DNA of 64,000 nucleotides, taken from contig NC_042514.1 of NCBI RefSeq assembly GCF_900963305.1, positions 20,426,029 through 20,490,028 of the forward strand, given 5' to 3'. Positions 47,089 to 58,465 of this stretch are shown one piece after another. Source of the stretch: Echeneis naucrates. Taxonomy: Eukaryota; Chordata; Actinopteri; Carangiformes; Echeneidae. The notes beneath the pieces are model-generated. The model did no database searches, had not been told where the DNA came from, and was given only the letters and a program-made list of their open reading frames with translations. Position 1 is the first letter of the stretch. Every line of letters starts with the position of its first letter. Position numbers and translations under genes: made by a program.

Positions 47089-49028
47089 TCAGTCAGGCCC
47101 AGTAGTGGACACCGAGGCCTGGGGACCTTCTCCATACTGTCCTCCACCGCCACTGCTCCCACCGCCATTGCCCCCACCCTCTGGGTCCTCCTGGCTGGGG
47201 GAGGCCTCGTCACTCGGACCCCCCCTGGATGTCACAGAGGCAGTGGTGGTTTCAGGGGAAGCGCTATGAGCCTCTTGGGGAGCACAACCAGGGTGGTTCT
47301 TACGGAAGTGCTGATTGAGGATGGCCTGGAAGGGGAAACTCTTGCCACAGACGTGGCAATGGAAGGGTTTGTTGCCGGTGTGCTTGCGGATGTGATATTC
47401 CAGCTGATCCTTGCGAGTGTACTTCTTCCCACAGATGCGGCAGACAAATGGTGTGATCCCCATGTGCAGACGCATATGGCGGTCCAGGCTCCCTTTCTGG
47501 TTGAAAGACTTGCAGCAGTAGATGCATGTAAGCCGGGGATTGTAGCGGAACCAGCGATCTCCAACCTGCTCCCTTAGGTAGTCCTCGTATCCACCCATAT
47601 CAAATGCCACATGCTCTTCCCCCTGATCAGCAGAGCAAAATGTTAAGACACCAAAACACCATAACAGACCCCATAAACAACAATTCCTACGTTGACCATT
47701 TAGATATGTGGAATTCTGAAATTCTAGGAATATTGTAGAATCAGTGCTACCAAAGACTTACCTAGACCCTTCAGTACACCATGTAGAGGATTTACATGCA
47801 TTTCAGGGGTCCTTTTAATGTTCACTGGTTTTGAGGCTCTAACCTTGTCTTTTAACATGTTCTAGTGAGTACAGAAGGGGATATGTATGGGATTTATAAG
47901 TGGTTAGTCGGACTAATACCTGGGAGCTGGGCTGTCTCAGTTCATCTGGCTGGTTGGGAGACTCACTCTTGGCTCTCTGGCGCTCAGCCAGGACAACCAC
48001 ACTGCCAGTGGGACTGAACCTGATGGATAAATACACATACAGTACACATACACATACAGTCATCAAGTGTCCAGCTGTTATGAGCAGTGTCTAGTCCTAA
48101 CTCACCTGTCTGTCTCACTGAGGCTGGAGGAGGGTTGGATGCCACGGGCCCCGAGTGATCCCACTGGCGCTGTCACCAATGTGCTGCGTCCTGACGTGTC
48201 AATCATCACGGTGGCCCCCTCCTCCACAGGCCCTCCTTCCTCTTGGTGTTCTCCTGCTCCAATCCACTCCTCCATCCTCTCTGTTTTGATCCTGACTCCA
48301 TCCACACCGCTGCCCTCCTCTGCGCTGCCAGACCGTTCTAGCTCGCTGCTGGTTTCCACGTACCACTGACCGGCCCGATTGATGCGAAGGATCGGTTCTT
48401 TGCCGGCTCTACCAGTGGCAGTGGCCCCCGGGCCCTCCAGCCCACTGTGCTCCACAGTTGGTGAGGGGCTGATTGGCTCCTCAGTGGGGCTCACTGCTTC
48501 ACAGGCCTCTCCACCGCCTCGTGGGCCAAGTAGCCGCAGACCGCCATGATGGCCCCCTCGGACCATGGCCTCCAGTGTCCTGCCACTCCTGGGGCCACGC
48601 ACTTCTTCCTCCCTGGACTCTTCATCCAGGTCAGCTAGGCTAATCTTCAGGTGGATGCCTTCCAGAATCTGGGTGCAACGGTCAATGATGTGCTGCATCT
48701 GTAAGAAGCTGGCAGCTGTCAGGTAGCTAATGATGTCGGCGAGCTGCAGGCAGAGGCGGCCAGTGTAGCAGAAGGACAACAGCTGCTCAAACACTGACGG
48801 GTTTCGAATCACCGTCAGTGACACAGTGCTCATCTGGCTTAGAGACATGTGGTCCCGGAAGTACGGTGAGCTGGCAGCAAGGACCACCTTGTGTGCGCGA
48901 AAGCTCTGACCCTGAACGTTGACCACAATGTCACAGAGACGTCCCTGAACACGGAGCTGGTTCAGGTGAGTCAGAACTGAATTGCTGAAGTCCGGGATGT
49001 CAAGCTGGATACTGCCTGAGCGCTCCAT
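47089..49028 (-). CDS. zbtb37: Zinc finger and BTB domain-containing protein 37
   Basis: Probable nuclear transcription regulator; targets unknown. Three coding exons: 48106-49028, 47920-48019, 47089-47622. They sum to 1,557 nt, 518 aa (human 503). The BTB/POZ domain covers about residues 20-130 (GRLCDIVVNVQGQSFRAHKV, SPYFRDHMSLSQMSTVSL, FCYTGRLCLQLADIISYL). The middle is disordered but keeps EPILRINRAGQWYVET, and exon 2 keeps FSPTGSVVVLAERQRAKSES. Three C2H2 fingers near the end are CIYCCKSFNQKGSLDRHMRLH, CRICGKKYTRKDQLEYHIRKH and CHVCGKSFPFQAILNQH. The protein ends SVSTTGPD, identical to the family end. The start at 49,028 follows an acceptor (GTCCCCGCAG), so the 5' UTR is spliced. Confidence 0.97.
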
Positions 49029-49729
49029 GCTGTGACCTGCGGGGACACTGCAATGACACGAGAGGATCAGCAACAAACCAGGAACTGGACCAGACAGAGA
49101 TTTGACTGAAACCTGTTCAGTATCACACTCTACCAGGGTCCAACACTGTGGTTAATATTTTTGGTCACAAATGTCCACCATTCATCAAATACAGACCTTA
49201 CACAGGTATTCTATTAAAAACCAGAGAACCAGAGCAGGTTCTGTCCCAGCAATGTGGCTTTATTTCTATCTATTTATTTTTTCACAATTTCACCGCTCAG
49301 AGAGAACGTTCTGATATTCGGAGTCAGGTCACATCTAGACCAGCTCCAACTGCATCATTCTGATCCAGGCTGCCTGAACTATTTGACAGGTAGAACACAT
49401 CCATCCTCCAGGTGAAAACCTTCAGGAAGGAGGATCTGGTGGAGGACTTGGATTAACTTGGCTCAATCAGAGCCCTCCCACAGAACAGGTCACTGTCCAG
49501 GTCGAGAAAAGTGTCCCATGTGGACCTGCAACCTGTCACCTCCCTGGACCGACCCACTGAAAACGATAGTCTAACTGCACGACCCAGAACCAGACCACAA
49601 CAGGACACCAGGATAAATCAGATCCAGATCTGTGCCAGTCTGACTCAAGGGAGCAGGTGAAGCTCCAGGTGTGCTGTTTCTCACCTGAGGGGCGGGGAGA
49701 GATCTGGTCTAGATTCAGGGCACGGTTGT

Positions 49730-50110
49730 GTCAAGGCTTCAGTGCTGCAGCTAGCTGAACATCATTAACGCTAGAAGGAAGTGACGGTGGCCCGGTTCGC
49801 CTTGGTCCGGTCCGGTCCGGTCTGGCCAGGCCCGACAGGCTGCAGCTCCACCCGCCGCTCCTCCAGGCTCCGGAGCTCCGCGGTTCCAGCGGCGGTCGTG
49901 TCGGACTCAAGGCCGGAGAACAGCAGCTGACCTCGGGCTCCGGTCCGTCTGCAGCCGCTCTGACGCCATTCCGGTGGGAGTCAGACTCGGTTCGGTTCTG
50001 GTTCAGTGTCGGCAGATTCTCATCTTCCTTTTCACGGCTGAAGGGCCGTGGCTGCAGGAAGGGAAGAGGGAAGGAAGAAAACGTGCAGCGCATGCTGGGA
50101 AATGTTGTTC
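49730..50110 (-). promoter_or_regulatory. zbtb37 CpG-rich promoter and probable first exon
   Basis: GC- and CpG-dense sequence (repeated GGTCCGGTCCGG at about 49,803-49,820) lies 700 bp upstream of the coding start. In mammals this promoter is shared with the snoRNA host GAS5; I found no convincing box C/D cluster on the other side here. The TSS cannot be placed. Confidence 0.5.
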
Positions 50111-50499
50111 AAGTGATAAGCGACAGTCGTCTTAAAGGGAGCTTTCAAGACTTCATTACCCAGCATGCATCCGCGAAGAACGGGGTCATGACTCATAATG
50201 CCACTTTGAATTTGGTAAAGTGGGGCAAACACATACACGAACACGCAAAGATACACAAACACACACGTACGCAAACATGCAGACAAGGCCATGTGTGTAG
50301 TGTATTAAGTACACTACTTTAATTATTCAAATAGATATAAATAAAGAATAAAAAAATCTAATAATTTATTGAACATATTTCAAATAAATGTATTATTTCT
50401 TTAAAATATATGGAAGAAAATTATATGCAAGTTTATTAGTGAATTCCTTTACTTTGAAAAGCCTGTTGCGACTTATTGTAGTTTAGCTGTAATTAAGTC

Positions 50500-50860
50500 A
50501 TTGTCAACTCAGAGTCTGTAGTTTGGTCACTGTTTGTAATTACATTGGTGTCTGTAGTTTGGACAGCATCTGTACTTATATCAGTGTCCATAGTTTAGAC
50601 TGTAGTTCAGTCATAGTCTATTGTTAAATCTATGTCTGTAGTTTAGTCAGTGTTCATAGTTTGGCTATTGTGTGTACTAGTCAGTGTCTGTAATTTAGAA
50701 AGTGTCTAGTTCATACACTGTCTGTAGTTTTGATAGGGTCTGTATCTTGGTCAGTGTCTGTAGTTCAGTCATTGTCTGTAGTTCAGTCATTGTCTGTAGT
50801 TCAGTCATTGTCTGTAATTGGTCAGTGTCTGTAGCTTGGTCAGTGATTCTTAACACACTG
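50500..50860. repeat. Degenerate minisatellite, unit about 18 bp
   Basis: Imperfect tandem units of the form GTCTGTAGTTCAGTCATT. The last few units (about 50,758-50,813) are exact 18-mers; earlier ones vary in length and sequence, as in an old array with a recently expanded end. Confidence 0.8.
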
Positions 50861-51793
50861 GGTTTCTAATTGTGTGTTTATTAGGAGCTAACAGACCAAC
50901 ATCAGTTACTCAGTTCAGACGAACACATTAATAGTTTAATTGATCAGGTCTCCATGGTAACAGTGTTTCGTTTATACGTAAGCTCATTTCTGCCAAATTT
51001 AATCAAATTCTTGAAAAAGTGATTGGATTTCTAAAATGTTTCTCTATGAAGCTCCTGCATCAGATTCAATATGTCGATTGAGGACCTTGTTTATGAAAAG
51101 CTGCTAATAAAACCATGTGATGATGTGGAAATCTCCAGAAAAGGACATGGGATGAGGCTGTTCTACAGGCTTTTGGCAGGAACAAGCTTCCGTAGCTCAA
51201 AGACAACTGAACCTGAAAAGGGAACATTTTCTCCTGGTTTCACACATAAATGAACTCAACTAGAAAAACAGCACAACCCACAACACCAACAGGGAGTAGA
51301 AAATACACCTGACTCAGAGTCTCTACAACGATCACAGTTAACTTTTTACAGAGGTCAGAATTCAGGTGCTGGCATCACTGAGCTGAACTTCCTGCCCTGA
51401 CTGTGGTCATGTGACCTCTCCTCGGGTGCTGCTGTGTTTATGAAAGTCAGAAATTACACCACATTGAAAAATTTATTTGAACTGAAGATCAGGTAAGTAT
51501 GTCTGAGATATGACTGTATCAGAGATCTGTTATTGTTTACAGTAACCTGTTTACATGACTTTATGGCATAAATGCTGGTTTTTGAAACCACACTCAGAAG
51601 TTTCCCATCGTCTTGAACTCAGCATGAGACACCCATTGATATCACAAATGTTGGTCCGGGTCTCTGATCAGAACCGCTGGTCTGGTCTTGCTGGTCAGAT
51701 CTGGATATATCAAACACATCCAGATGTTAGAGCTGGTAACAGATGTGGATCAAACTAAGACGAATGACTCTGAGCAGAGGAGAAAGATTTCTG

Positions 51794-51900
51794 AGGTCAC
51801 CTCAGGTCACCTGAGGACAACTGACCTCTAAAATCAACTCAGGTCACCTGAGCTTTGAGGCCACCTGACCTCTGACCTCACTAGAGGTCACCAGAAGTCA
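51794..51900. promoter_or_regulatory. Cluster of nuclear-receptor half-sites (AGGTCA)
   Basis: AGGTCA occurs at 51,794 and 51,804 with a 4-bp gap (DR4 form). On the other strand TGACCT pairs at 51,866-51,871 and 51,873-51,878 form a DR1. Several single half-sites lie between. The spacing fits receptor elements, but local AGGTCACC-rich simple sequence could explain the cluster. Confidence 0.3.
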
Positions 51901-52439
51901 CCTGTATTTAAGGACAAAGATGAAAAAAAAAAATCAAATTCTCCACAAATTAAATATCTGACAGCTGAGTGTTTAAGATTCTAGTTGTTCTTAGAGTGTC
52001 AGTATAAAGTCTGTTTTTTCTTCTACCAGGATGAGTAACTCATTCTACGAAGCTAAGATCTTCAGGGATCAGGCCGAGAATGAACCTGGACTGCCATGAT
52101 CCACATTAACCAAGTGAGTTCAGATAAACCTGAACCTGAAGTGTAGCAGCTTTTGAAGCAGGAACTCTCCTCCAGGCAGATCAGCTGATGCTCCTCAAGT
52201 TGAATCAACTGATCCTCTTCCAGGTGAATCAGCTGATCCTCTTCCAGGTGTGCTAAGTGGTGAAGACAGGTCTGGGGGTTCCCTGGTTCAGGTTTAATAA
52301 GTGCTGTGAGCCCTGATGAGGTGAAGGTTAAGGTCAGTTTGTGATGACACCATCAGGCGCCGTTCACACCTCTTTGAGTACAAAGTCTCCATCTGACCCT
52401 TACGTCCATCTCTCTATGACTCTTTGAGGGTTTTGACAT

Positions 52440-53609
52440 TTAGGATGTTGAGGTGATATTCCCTGAGGACACCACCGTTGTGTCCCTTGGCGAATATTCC
52501 ACCTCCTCCTTGTTGGGGTGAGAGGAGTTGTCCGATTTACTGCGGCTGAACTCTGCGCCCACAATGGGCCCGGTGAACTTGGCATTGGGCCGGATGCAAG
52601 CAGTGCAGCAGAGCAGTGTCTTGAGGAAAGCGCGGCGCATCTCATTGCTGGTTAGCGTATAGATGAGGGGGTTCATGGCAGAGTTGAGCACGGCGAGTGC
52701 CAGGAACCACTCAGCCTTGTAGAGAATGGGGCAACTCAGCGTCTCACATGCCACATCCAGCAGAAGGAGAATGAAGAGTGGAGCCCAGCAGGCAATGAAG
52801 CAGCTTAGGACAATGATGACAGTCTTAAGCAGTGCGAGTGACTTCTCTGAGCTCTTGCTGTTTGTGCTGGCATTACCACGACCATTGGACCCTTTGCGGA
52901 AGACAAGTTTACGGCTGCGAGTGCGCACCAGTGAGTAGATCCGAGCATAGAGTGCCACGATGGCCATGAGGATAATGCTGAAGACGGTGGTACAGAACAA
53001 AATGTAGGTCTTGTGGTAGAGTGGCAGCACTGTGGAGCACTGCATCATGTTCTGAATGCAGTTCCAGCCCATCACTGGCAGGCCACCCAGCAATGCTGCA
53101 ATCATCCATACAGTGCTGATGAGCAGGAAGACACGGCAGGTGTTGCCATTGTTGTGAAGCTTCATTTTCAGCATGGTGAGGTGGCGCTCAATGGCGATGG
53201 CCAGCAGGCTGAAGACAGAAGCAGCCAGTGCCACAAACATGCTGCCCTCCCTGAAGAACCACTGCGTTGGCGTCAGCTTGTAGGTGTTCGCGCCTGAGAG
53301 CAGGATGTTGGCGGTGTAGACAACACCTGCCAGCAGGTCGGACAGTGCCAGGTTCCCAATGAAGTAGTACATGGGTTTGTGGAACTTCTTGGTCCTCCAG
53401 ATGGTGGTCAGGACCAGGATGTTCTCCAGGATGATGAAGCAGCACACGATGATGAAGACCACAGAGTCCGCCTTCAGACCTGAGTGCTGCTCTGTCTTGC
53501 GGAACTTGCCGGTGTAGTTGTAGTGTTTGGCGATCAGGTCGGAGTAGCTGGGCTCAGCCATGGCCTGCAGCTGTAGCAGAAGTCCAGCAGAGGGCGCCAC
53601 GTCCTTCAT
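52440..53609 (-). CDS. s1pr1: Sphingosine-1-phosphate receptor 1
   Basis: Gi-coupled seven-helix receptor for S1P in the plasma membrane, acting in vascular and lymphocyte traffic. Single coding exon, 389 aa (human 382). The N-terminus has the sequon NYTGK. Helix 1 is [18 protein letters not shown] and helix 2 has [19 protein letters not shown]. The Arg-Glu pair that binds the S1P head group is kept in FFREGSMFV. The DRY position reads ERH. Helix 6 has [16 protein letters not shown], helix 7 has [11 protein letters not shown], followed by MRRAF and palmitoylation-type cysteines (LLCCTAC). The tail [13 protein letters not shown] is identical to mammals. Two in-frame starts exist (53,609 and MAEPS 48 nt later); I used the first. 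An AG at 53,664 upstream shows that the 5' UTR is spliced. Confidence 0.98.
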   Translation of the reverse strand: MKDVAPSAGLLLQLQAMAEPSYSDLIAKHYNYTGKFRKTEQHSGLKADSVVFIIVCCFIILENILVLTTIWRTKKFHKPMYYFIGNLALSDLLAGVVYTANILLSGANTYKLTPTQWFFREGSMFVALAASVFSLLAIAIERHLTMLKMKLHNNGNTCRVFLLISTVWMIAALLGGLPVMGWNCIQNMMQCSTVLPLYHKTYILFCTTVFSIILMAIVALYARIYSLVRTRSRKLVFRKGSNGRGNASTNSKSSEKSLALLKTVIIVLSCFIACWAPLFILLLLDVACETLSCPILYKAEWFLALAVLNSAMNPLIYTLTSNEMRRAFLKTLLCCTACIRPNAKFTGPIVGAEFSRSKSDNSSHPNKEEVEYSPRDTTVVSSGNITSTS

Positions 53610-54259
53610 GTCTGGTAGTAAGCATGAAGCGGGGCAGAGAGGCCAGCTGGGGGGGGCATCCTCCTGGAGAGAGACACAACTGTCAGAGACTCAACTGCTT
53701 CCAGCAAACTGTAATGTACTGTCCTGGTCTGTAGTTGTTCCAGGACCCGGACTAATACCCAAACCCACAGATCTGTTCGGGTCTGTCTTGATTTATTTTT
53801 GGGGCAGCTACTCCCCCAGGTCTGAAAACCTGCTATTTCCACTGATCCACGAACCTCAGCCTTTTATCTACCACTTGAAAACACCTGAAACACGCGTGTC
53901 ATCTCGGATTGAGGACTCAACATCAATTCGGATCTAAAATCTGGATCCGAAATCTGTTTCTGAAATCCGTACCTCGGTCTCGTCCCCGTTTCCCCCTCAC
54001 GCGGATCAATCGGTTGATCCGGTTCGTTCATGTTTCACACTCAACTCGACAGTAAAACCCGAACCTCTATGACGTCATTGTTAGTCTTTAAAACTGAACT
54101 TAAACGGTTTTGGTCTCCGGCTTTAAATGAGATCCCGAATCAAACAGACCTGAACAAAGACCCAAAACTTTATCTGAGTAAATTAACATTTGTCCCGAGG
54201 CCGTCCGCGCCCGTTTACGACACAAAAAACTTTGAAATAATGATGAAATAAGTTTTTAC

Positions 54260-54420
54260 CTTGAGGAATCAGGAAGAGTCCGGAGAAGAACAGTGTGGAG
54301 AAGAGTCCGACAGAGGAGCGGGACCGAGAGGAGAGCGGGACACAGCGATCAGGAGGAGGAGGGGGGAGGAGGAGGATGGAGGATGAAGATGCTGCCCTCC
54401 TTCCCATCTCCTGCTTTTGA
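54260..54420 (-). promoter_or_regulatory. Probable non-coding first exon of s1pr1
   Basis: On the minus strand CTGATTCCTCAAG is followed by GTAAAAAC, a fair donor at 54,260, which would join the acceptor at 53,663. Mammalian S1PR1 likewise has a non-coding exon 1. The exon's upstream limit and the TSS are not visible; a purine-rich GGA tract lies at 54,350-54,385. Confidence 0.4.
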
Positions 54421-54769
54421 TTCTGTTCTTCTTCTCCATAAAAACTGAGCTGATCAATAAATTAAGAAAATTCATCAGATTTTACAGTAATGTCTTCAGT
54501 TCGAACCTGTCAAAGGTTAAGGAGATAAATAAAATTCCACACAAATTACAGCAAACAAAAATAATCACTGCCAACAATCACATTAATTATTTCTTCCTTT
54601 TTCTGTGTGGGACTCCCTACCCCACTGCCATGACCCCTTACCTCTTACTCCCATCATAACTGTCAGCGCTCCTCCCTGAGACTGAAATAAGACTCAAAAC
54701 CAACAGTAGGTCTGTTGATCCAATCTATTGAAGGTGGAAGTTTGTGTCCACAAGTCACAACCCCAACTC

Positions 54770-54985
54770 CTGTCAGGACCCAGGACCGAGAACCCAGAAC
54801 ACAGAATCCAGAACCCTAAAGCCTAAAGCCAGAATGCAGAATCCAGGACAAGAGACCCACTACTCTGACATCATAATCCAGAACACAGGACCCTGAACAC
54901 TGACCCCTGACAAAGGATTCAGGATTATGAACCCTGAAACCTTAAACCAGAACCCAGAACAAAAATTCCCATAGTCCAGAGTCTG
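54770..54985. repeat. Degenerate CCAGAACCCTGA-type minisatellite, copy A
   Basis: Loose repeats of 12-16 bp built from CCAGAAC, CCCTGAA and CACAGGA. It shares an exact stretch of more than 25 bp, including AATCCAGAACACAGGACCCT, with the array at 56,285-56,580. Confidence 0.65.
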
Positions 54986-55606
54986 ATTATCAGAACCTCC
55001 AGATACCCAGTTGGTAAATAAGGTAATGTAACAGCTTTACTGGGATATTACTATGACCTTATTGGGACCTTACCTGGACATTATTGGGAGATTACTGGGA
55101 TATTACAGGGAGAATACTGATGTTGGTTTCCTGTTTGCTGGTTGAAGAAAACAGAGCTGAGATGAACAGAGAGTATTGGAGGAGGGGGAGGGCTGGTGGT
55201 TTTAGGGAGAGGTGGGGGTAACAAAGGCCTCTTTCCTCCGTGCTGCCGACTGTATTCAGACTCTGCATAGCTGAGCATCACCATGACAACGACTGAAGGG
55301 AAACGGGGAAGAAGCTCAGACTTTAACTTCTGTTAGACTCAGATGTGTTTTGCTCCTTGTCCTGGTCAGGCCTCAGTGGTAGACCAGGACTGATATTTTT
55401 GAATGACAGTATAGCACTACATTAGATCTGGGTTAAGATAAAGTTTGAATTTTTTGCTCTGTCTTGGTATTAGTCTTGGCCCTGCTCTAACTCCTGATCA
55501 GGATCAGGGCTATTATCCTTGGTTGATAAACATGGTTCCTTTTCTAGTCTTGCTCATATTTCGGAACCCAGACCATTTACTTTGTTATACATTACCCCTC
55601 TTTTGG

Positions 55607-55953
55607 TAGGACGGTGTTATAGTGGTCAGTGCTGTTGCCCCGCAACAAGAAGATCACAGGTTCGGTTCCCAGGCCTGGGTCTTTTCTGTGTGGAGTTTGT
55701 TTGTTTTCCACGTGCCTGCATGGGTTTCCTTCCACCGTCCAAAGACATCATGTTTGGGGTAATTGGAGACTCTAAACTGTCAGTAGGTCTGTGTGTGAGT
55801 GTGAGTGCTTGTTTGTCTTTGTGTGTTGGCCCTGTGATGGACTGGTGACCTGCCCAAGGTGAACCCTGGCTTTGCCCAATGTGAGCTGGGATTGGCTCCA
55901 GCACTCCCCGCGACCTGGAAACGGACAAGTGGTGGAAGATGAATGAATGGATG
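55607..55953 (+). mobile_element. tRNA-like SINE copy 2 with target-site duplication
   Basis: Same family and orientation as the copy at 32,173: box-B-like GGTTCGGTTCCC, GTTGGCCCTGTGATGGACTG, GGGATTGGCTCCAGCA and a GAATGAATGGATG tail. It is flanked by CCCCTCTTTTGG (55,595-55,606) and CCTCTCTTTTGG (55,954-55,965), a 12-bp duplication with one mismatch, showing insertion by retroposition. Confidence 0.85.
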
Positions 55954-56284
55954 CCTCTCTTTTGGTTTTAGTCCTGGAGTTGATCCTGTTCTTTGTTTTC
56001 TTTGCTGGTCCTGGTCCTGTTCTTGGTCACTACCTTGGCCCACTTTAGGTCCTGGTAATTTTTGGTCTTTGCCCTCGTTCTTAGTCTTGTATTAGGTCTT
56101 GGCCTAGATTCAGGGACAAGGTGTTGTAGTCATTGTCCTGATGGTATGACTTGTTTCTCGAGGAATGACCACAATAATGAGAGGCATGTTTGACCCCACC
56201 CTCTCCCCAGTTTTGTCTGTTTCTGTCACACTTCTCAAACCACAGCAGAGAATCTTGACGTGTGACAGGGCCCAATCACCTGAA

Positions 56285-56580
56285 ACCAAGGGAAAGGACC
56301 CAGAACTCTGATCCAGAACCAAACAAGAATCCAGAATTCAGAAGGATAACCCAGAACAGTGCACCCTGACACTGTAATCCAGAACACAGGACCCTGAACA
56401 CTGAACACTGAACCCTTGACCTAGGACTTAGAATTCAGAACCCTGAACCCTTAAGCCAAATCCAGAAGCCAGAGCCAAGAAGGCATACAGAGAACTAAGA
56501 ACCCTGAAACCTGAATCCAGGATCTAGAGTGCAGAATCCTGAGCCCAGTAGCCAAGACCAGAATCTAGAGTCCCTTAAAA
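56285..56580. repeat. Degenerate CCAGAACCCTGA-type minisatellite, copy B
   Basis: Same word set as copy A at 54,770 (CCAGAAC, CCCTGAAC, ATCCAGA) with a long exact match to it. The two lie 1.3 kb apart on either side of the SINE. Confidence 0.65.
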
Positions 56581-56743
56581 CACTCTGGTCCTGGTCCTAG
56601 TTTTGCTGCTTCTGGTTCTGCTCCTGGTCATGGTTGTGTTTCTGGTCTCTTTCTGCACCTTCATCTAGGTCTAAAACATTTGGTTGCAGTGAAATTTAAA
56701 CTACTGAACATCTGCAGTCTGTAATTATGGTTTGGATTGTGCG

Positions 56744-56748
<5 letters not shown>

Positions 56749-56790
<42 letters not shown>
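56749..56790. repeat. (GT)21 microsatellite
   Basis: An uninterrupted GT run of about 42 bp in intergenic DNA. Confidence 0.95.
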
Positions 56791-56793
<3 letters not shown>

Positions 56794-57215
56794 GTAACAG
56801 GAAAACATTACCCAGCTTCTTCCTCTCTGATTTCCTGTGATGGGATTCATTGTTTGTCTGGTTTAGAGGAATGTGGAGGCGCCATAGTTTCCTTGGAGGG
56901 CGGGGGGAATGAACCAGCATGAACTTCTTAAAAAGTTTGATCTACAGCAGCTCTGTTGGGCATCAGACCATACTTGAGCCTTGAGCCCTGACCCTATAGT
57001 CCAGCAGTTTTCCTTCCTTGGACCACCTTTAGTAGGTCTTGCCCTGGCAGACCAGGATCATCCCTCAGAGTTGCAGTGTTGGAGAAGCTCTCATCATCTA
57101 CTCATCACAGCTTGGTTCTTGTCAAAGTCTCTCTCCTCCTCAACACATCAACTTCAGGGCTAAATGCTCAACTCAGCCTAATAGACCCTATCCACCAACT
57201 GGTAGCCACAATAAC

Positions 57216-57599
57216 CAGGTATACCCCACCCACTGACAGTTATCCATGGTAACCATGTGTATCCCACCTACTGACAGGTATCCAAGGTAACCAAGTAGGG
57301 TAGCCAACACCCTGCAAAATAAATAGGAGCACCTTGTTGGCGGAGCTGGCTGACCTGACCTCCTTGCATGGGAACGGTGAAGTCATGTTTTACAGACTTT
57401 TTTTGATCCTCACAGAAACACTGAACAAAGTGCTTCCCTTTTAAGCTCTATACAGGATGAGTATTTTTGTTTGTAAATATAAGACGATTAAGGTTTTCAA
57501 GAGACAGTTGGCAACCCTATAACCAAGTATATACTACCCAATGACAAGTTATCCATGGCAACCAGGTGTATCTCACCTGCAACAGGCATCCATGGTAAC
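57216..57599. repeat. 38-bp tandem array, four units, interrupted by a MITE
   Basis: Units at 57,216-57,253, 57,254-57,291, 57,292-57,295 plus 57,528-57,562, and 57,563-57,599. Each runs CAGGTGTATCCCACC, then ACTGACAGG, then TATCCATGGTAAC with some changes. The third is split by the 224-bp element at 57,296. Confidence 0.85.
57296..57519. mobile_element. Non-autonomous hAT-like DNA transposon (MITE)
   Basis: 224 bp with terminal inverted repeats TAGGGTAGCCAAC (left) and TAGGGTTGCCAAC (right, read inward), 12 of 13 bases matching. It is flanked by a perfect 8-bp target duplication TAACCAAG (57,288-57,295 and 57,520-57,527), the length made by hAT transposases. There is no coding capacity. It sits inside a unit of a 38-bp tandem array, and removing it with one duplication copy restores that unit. 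Confidence 0.85.
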
Positions 57600-58224
57600 T
57601 AGGTAATCAGTGTTATTCTCTTCACTTGTCAGTGTCATAATAACAGGAGAACAGTTGTATCCTCAGGTCACCTTGAACATTAACTGAGAAGAGGCGTGTG
57701 TGTGTGTGCGCATGTTTTTTATGTGTGTAGTTAATCCATGTGTTTTTGCAGCTTCAGTGTTGCCAACACAGAATCATCATGACTGAGGACACTTCAAACT
57801 TTGTGTTGTTGTCATCACACTGATGCTTAAGATGTGATGTCGTCAGACAGATGGTGTTGATTGCATTTAAGTCGTAATGTCTGAACAAATCTTGTAATTT
57901 CACACAAAAAGTTTAATTGACCAACAAATTCAAATCAGACGCAATTTCAGTTTGTGTGCTTTAATCTCAAACCTTTAAACATGGACTTGGACCGGATTGG
58001 GAGTTTCTGGTCCACTGGTCCAAAGAACACAGTGACCCTCACCCCCCACTGTAGAGTCAGTGTTGGGGGGGCAGCTCCCCAGGGCCCCCCCCCCCCCCCC
58101 ACCACATTCATCTCATTAGACATGCAAAGCTGCAGAGCTGGAGCTTCAGAGCTCAAAGAGTCGCCTTTGTCCTGTAATTGGAGACGGTTCTGTGGAGTCA
58201 CAAAGGGAGTGGGGGCTCCTGCAC

Positions 58225-58465
58225 CCGGGCCCCCAGCTACCCCAAAATATCCCCATCTACCCCATCTACCTTCAACTAAACCTACTACCCCAAGTGTGCA
58301 CAGATACCCCATAATACCCCCAACTACGCCAAAATATCCCCAATTACCCTTACAATCCCCAAGTATCCCGAGCTACCCCCAAATACCCCCTCGTAGCCCC
58401 AACTAGCCCTTACTATCCCCCTACTACGTCATACTACTCACTGCTACCCTCCACGATCCCCCAGC
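58225..58465. repeat. Degenerate TACCCC-type simple repeat
   Basis: Many short units such as CTACCCC, ATACCCC and AATATCCCC run for about 240 bp with strong C bias on this strand. A C run of about 14 lies nearby at 58,087-58,100. Confidence 0.75.

Larger units (their letters stand above)
50330..52439. other. zbtb37-s1pr1 gap with s1pr1 3' UTR
   Basis: The left part is AT-rich and contains an 18-bp minisatellite (50,500-50,860). The right part is downstream of s1pr1; a minus-strand AATAAA candidate lies at 51,472-51,477, which would give a 3' UTR of about 960 nt. A cluster of AGGTCA half-sites (51,794-51,900) falls inside it. No gene is seen. Confidence 0.45.

Noticed and set aside
52313-52395. 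Possible box C/D snoRNA (TGATGA to CTGA)
   Set aside because: No terminal stem, box C preceded by a pyrimidine, and no host intron. Mammalian zbtb37 neighbours the snoRNA host GAS5, so I looked, but no cluster was convincing.
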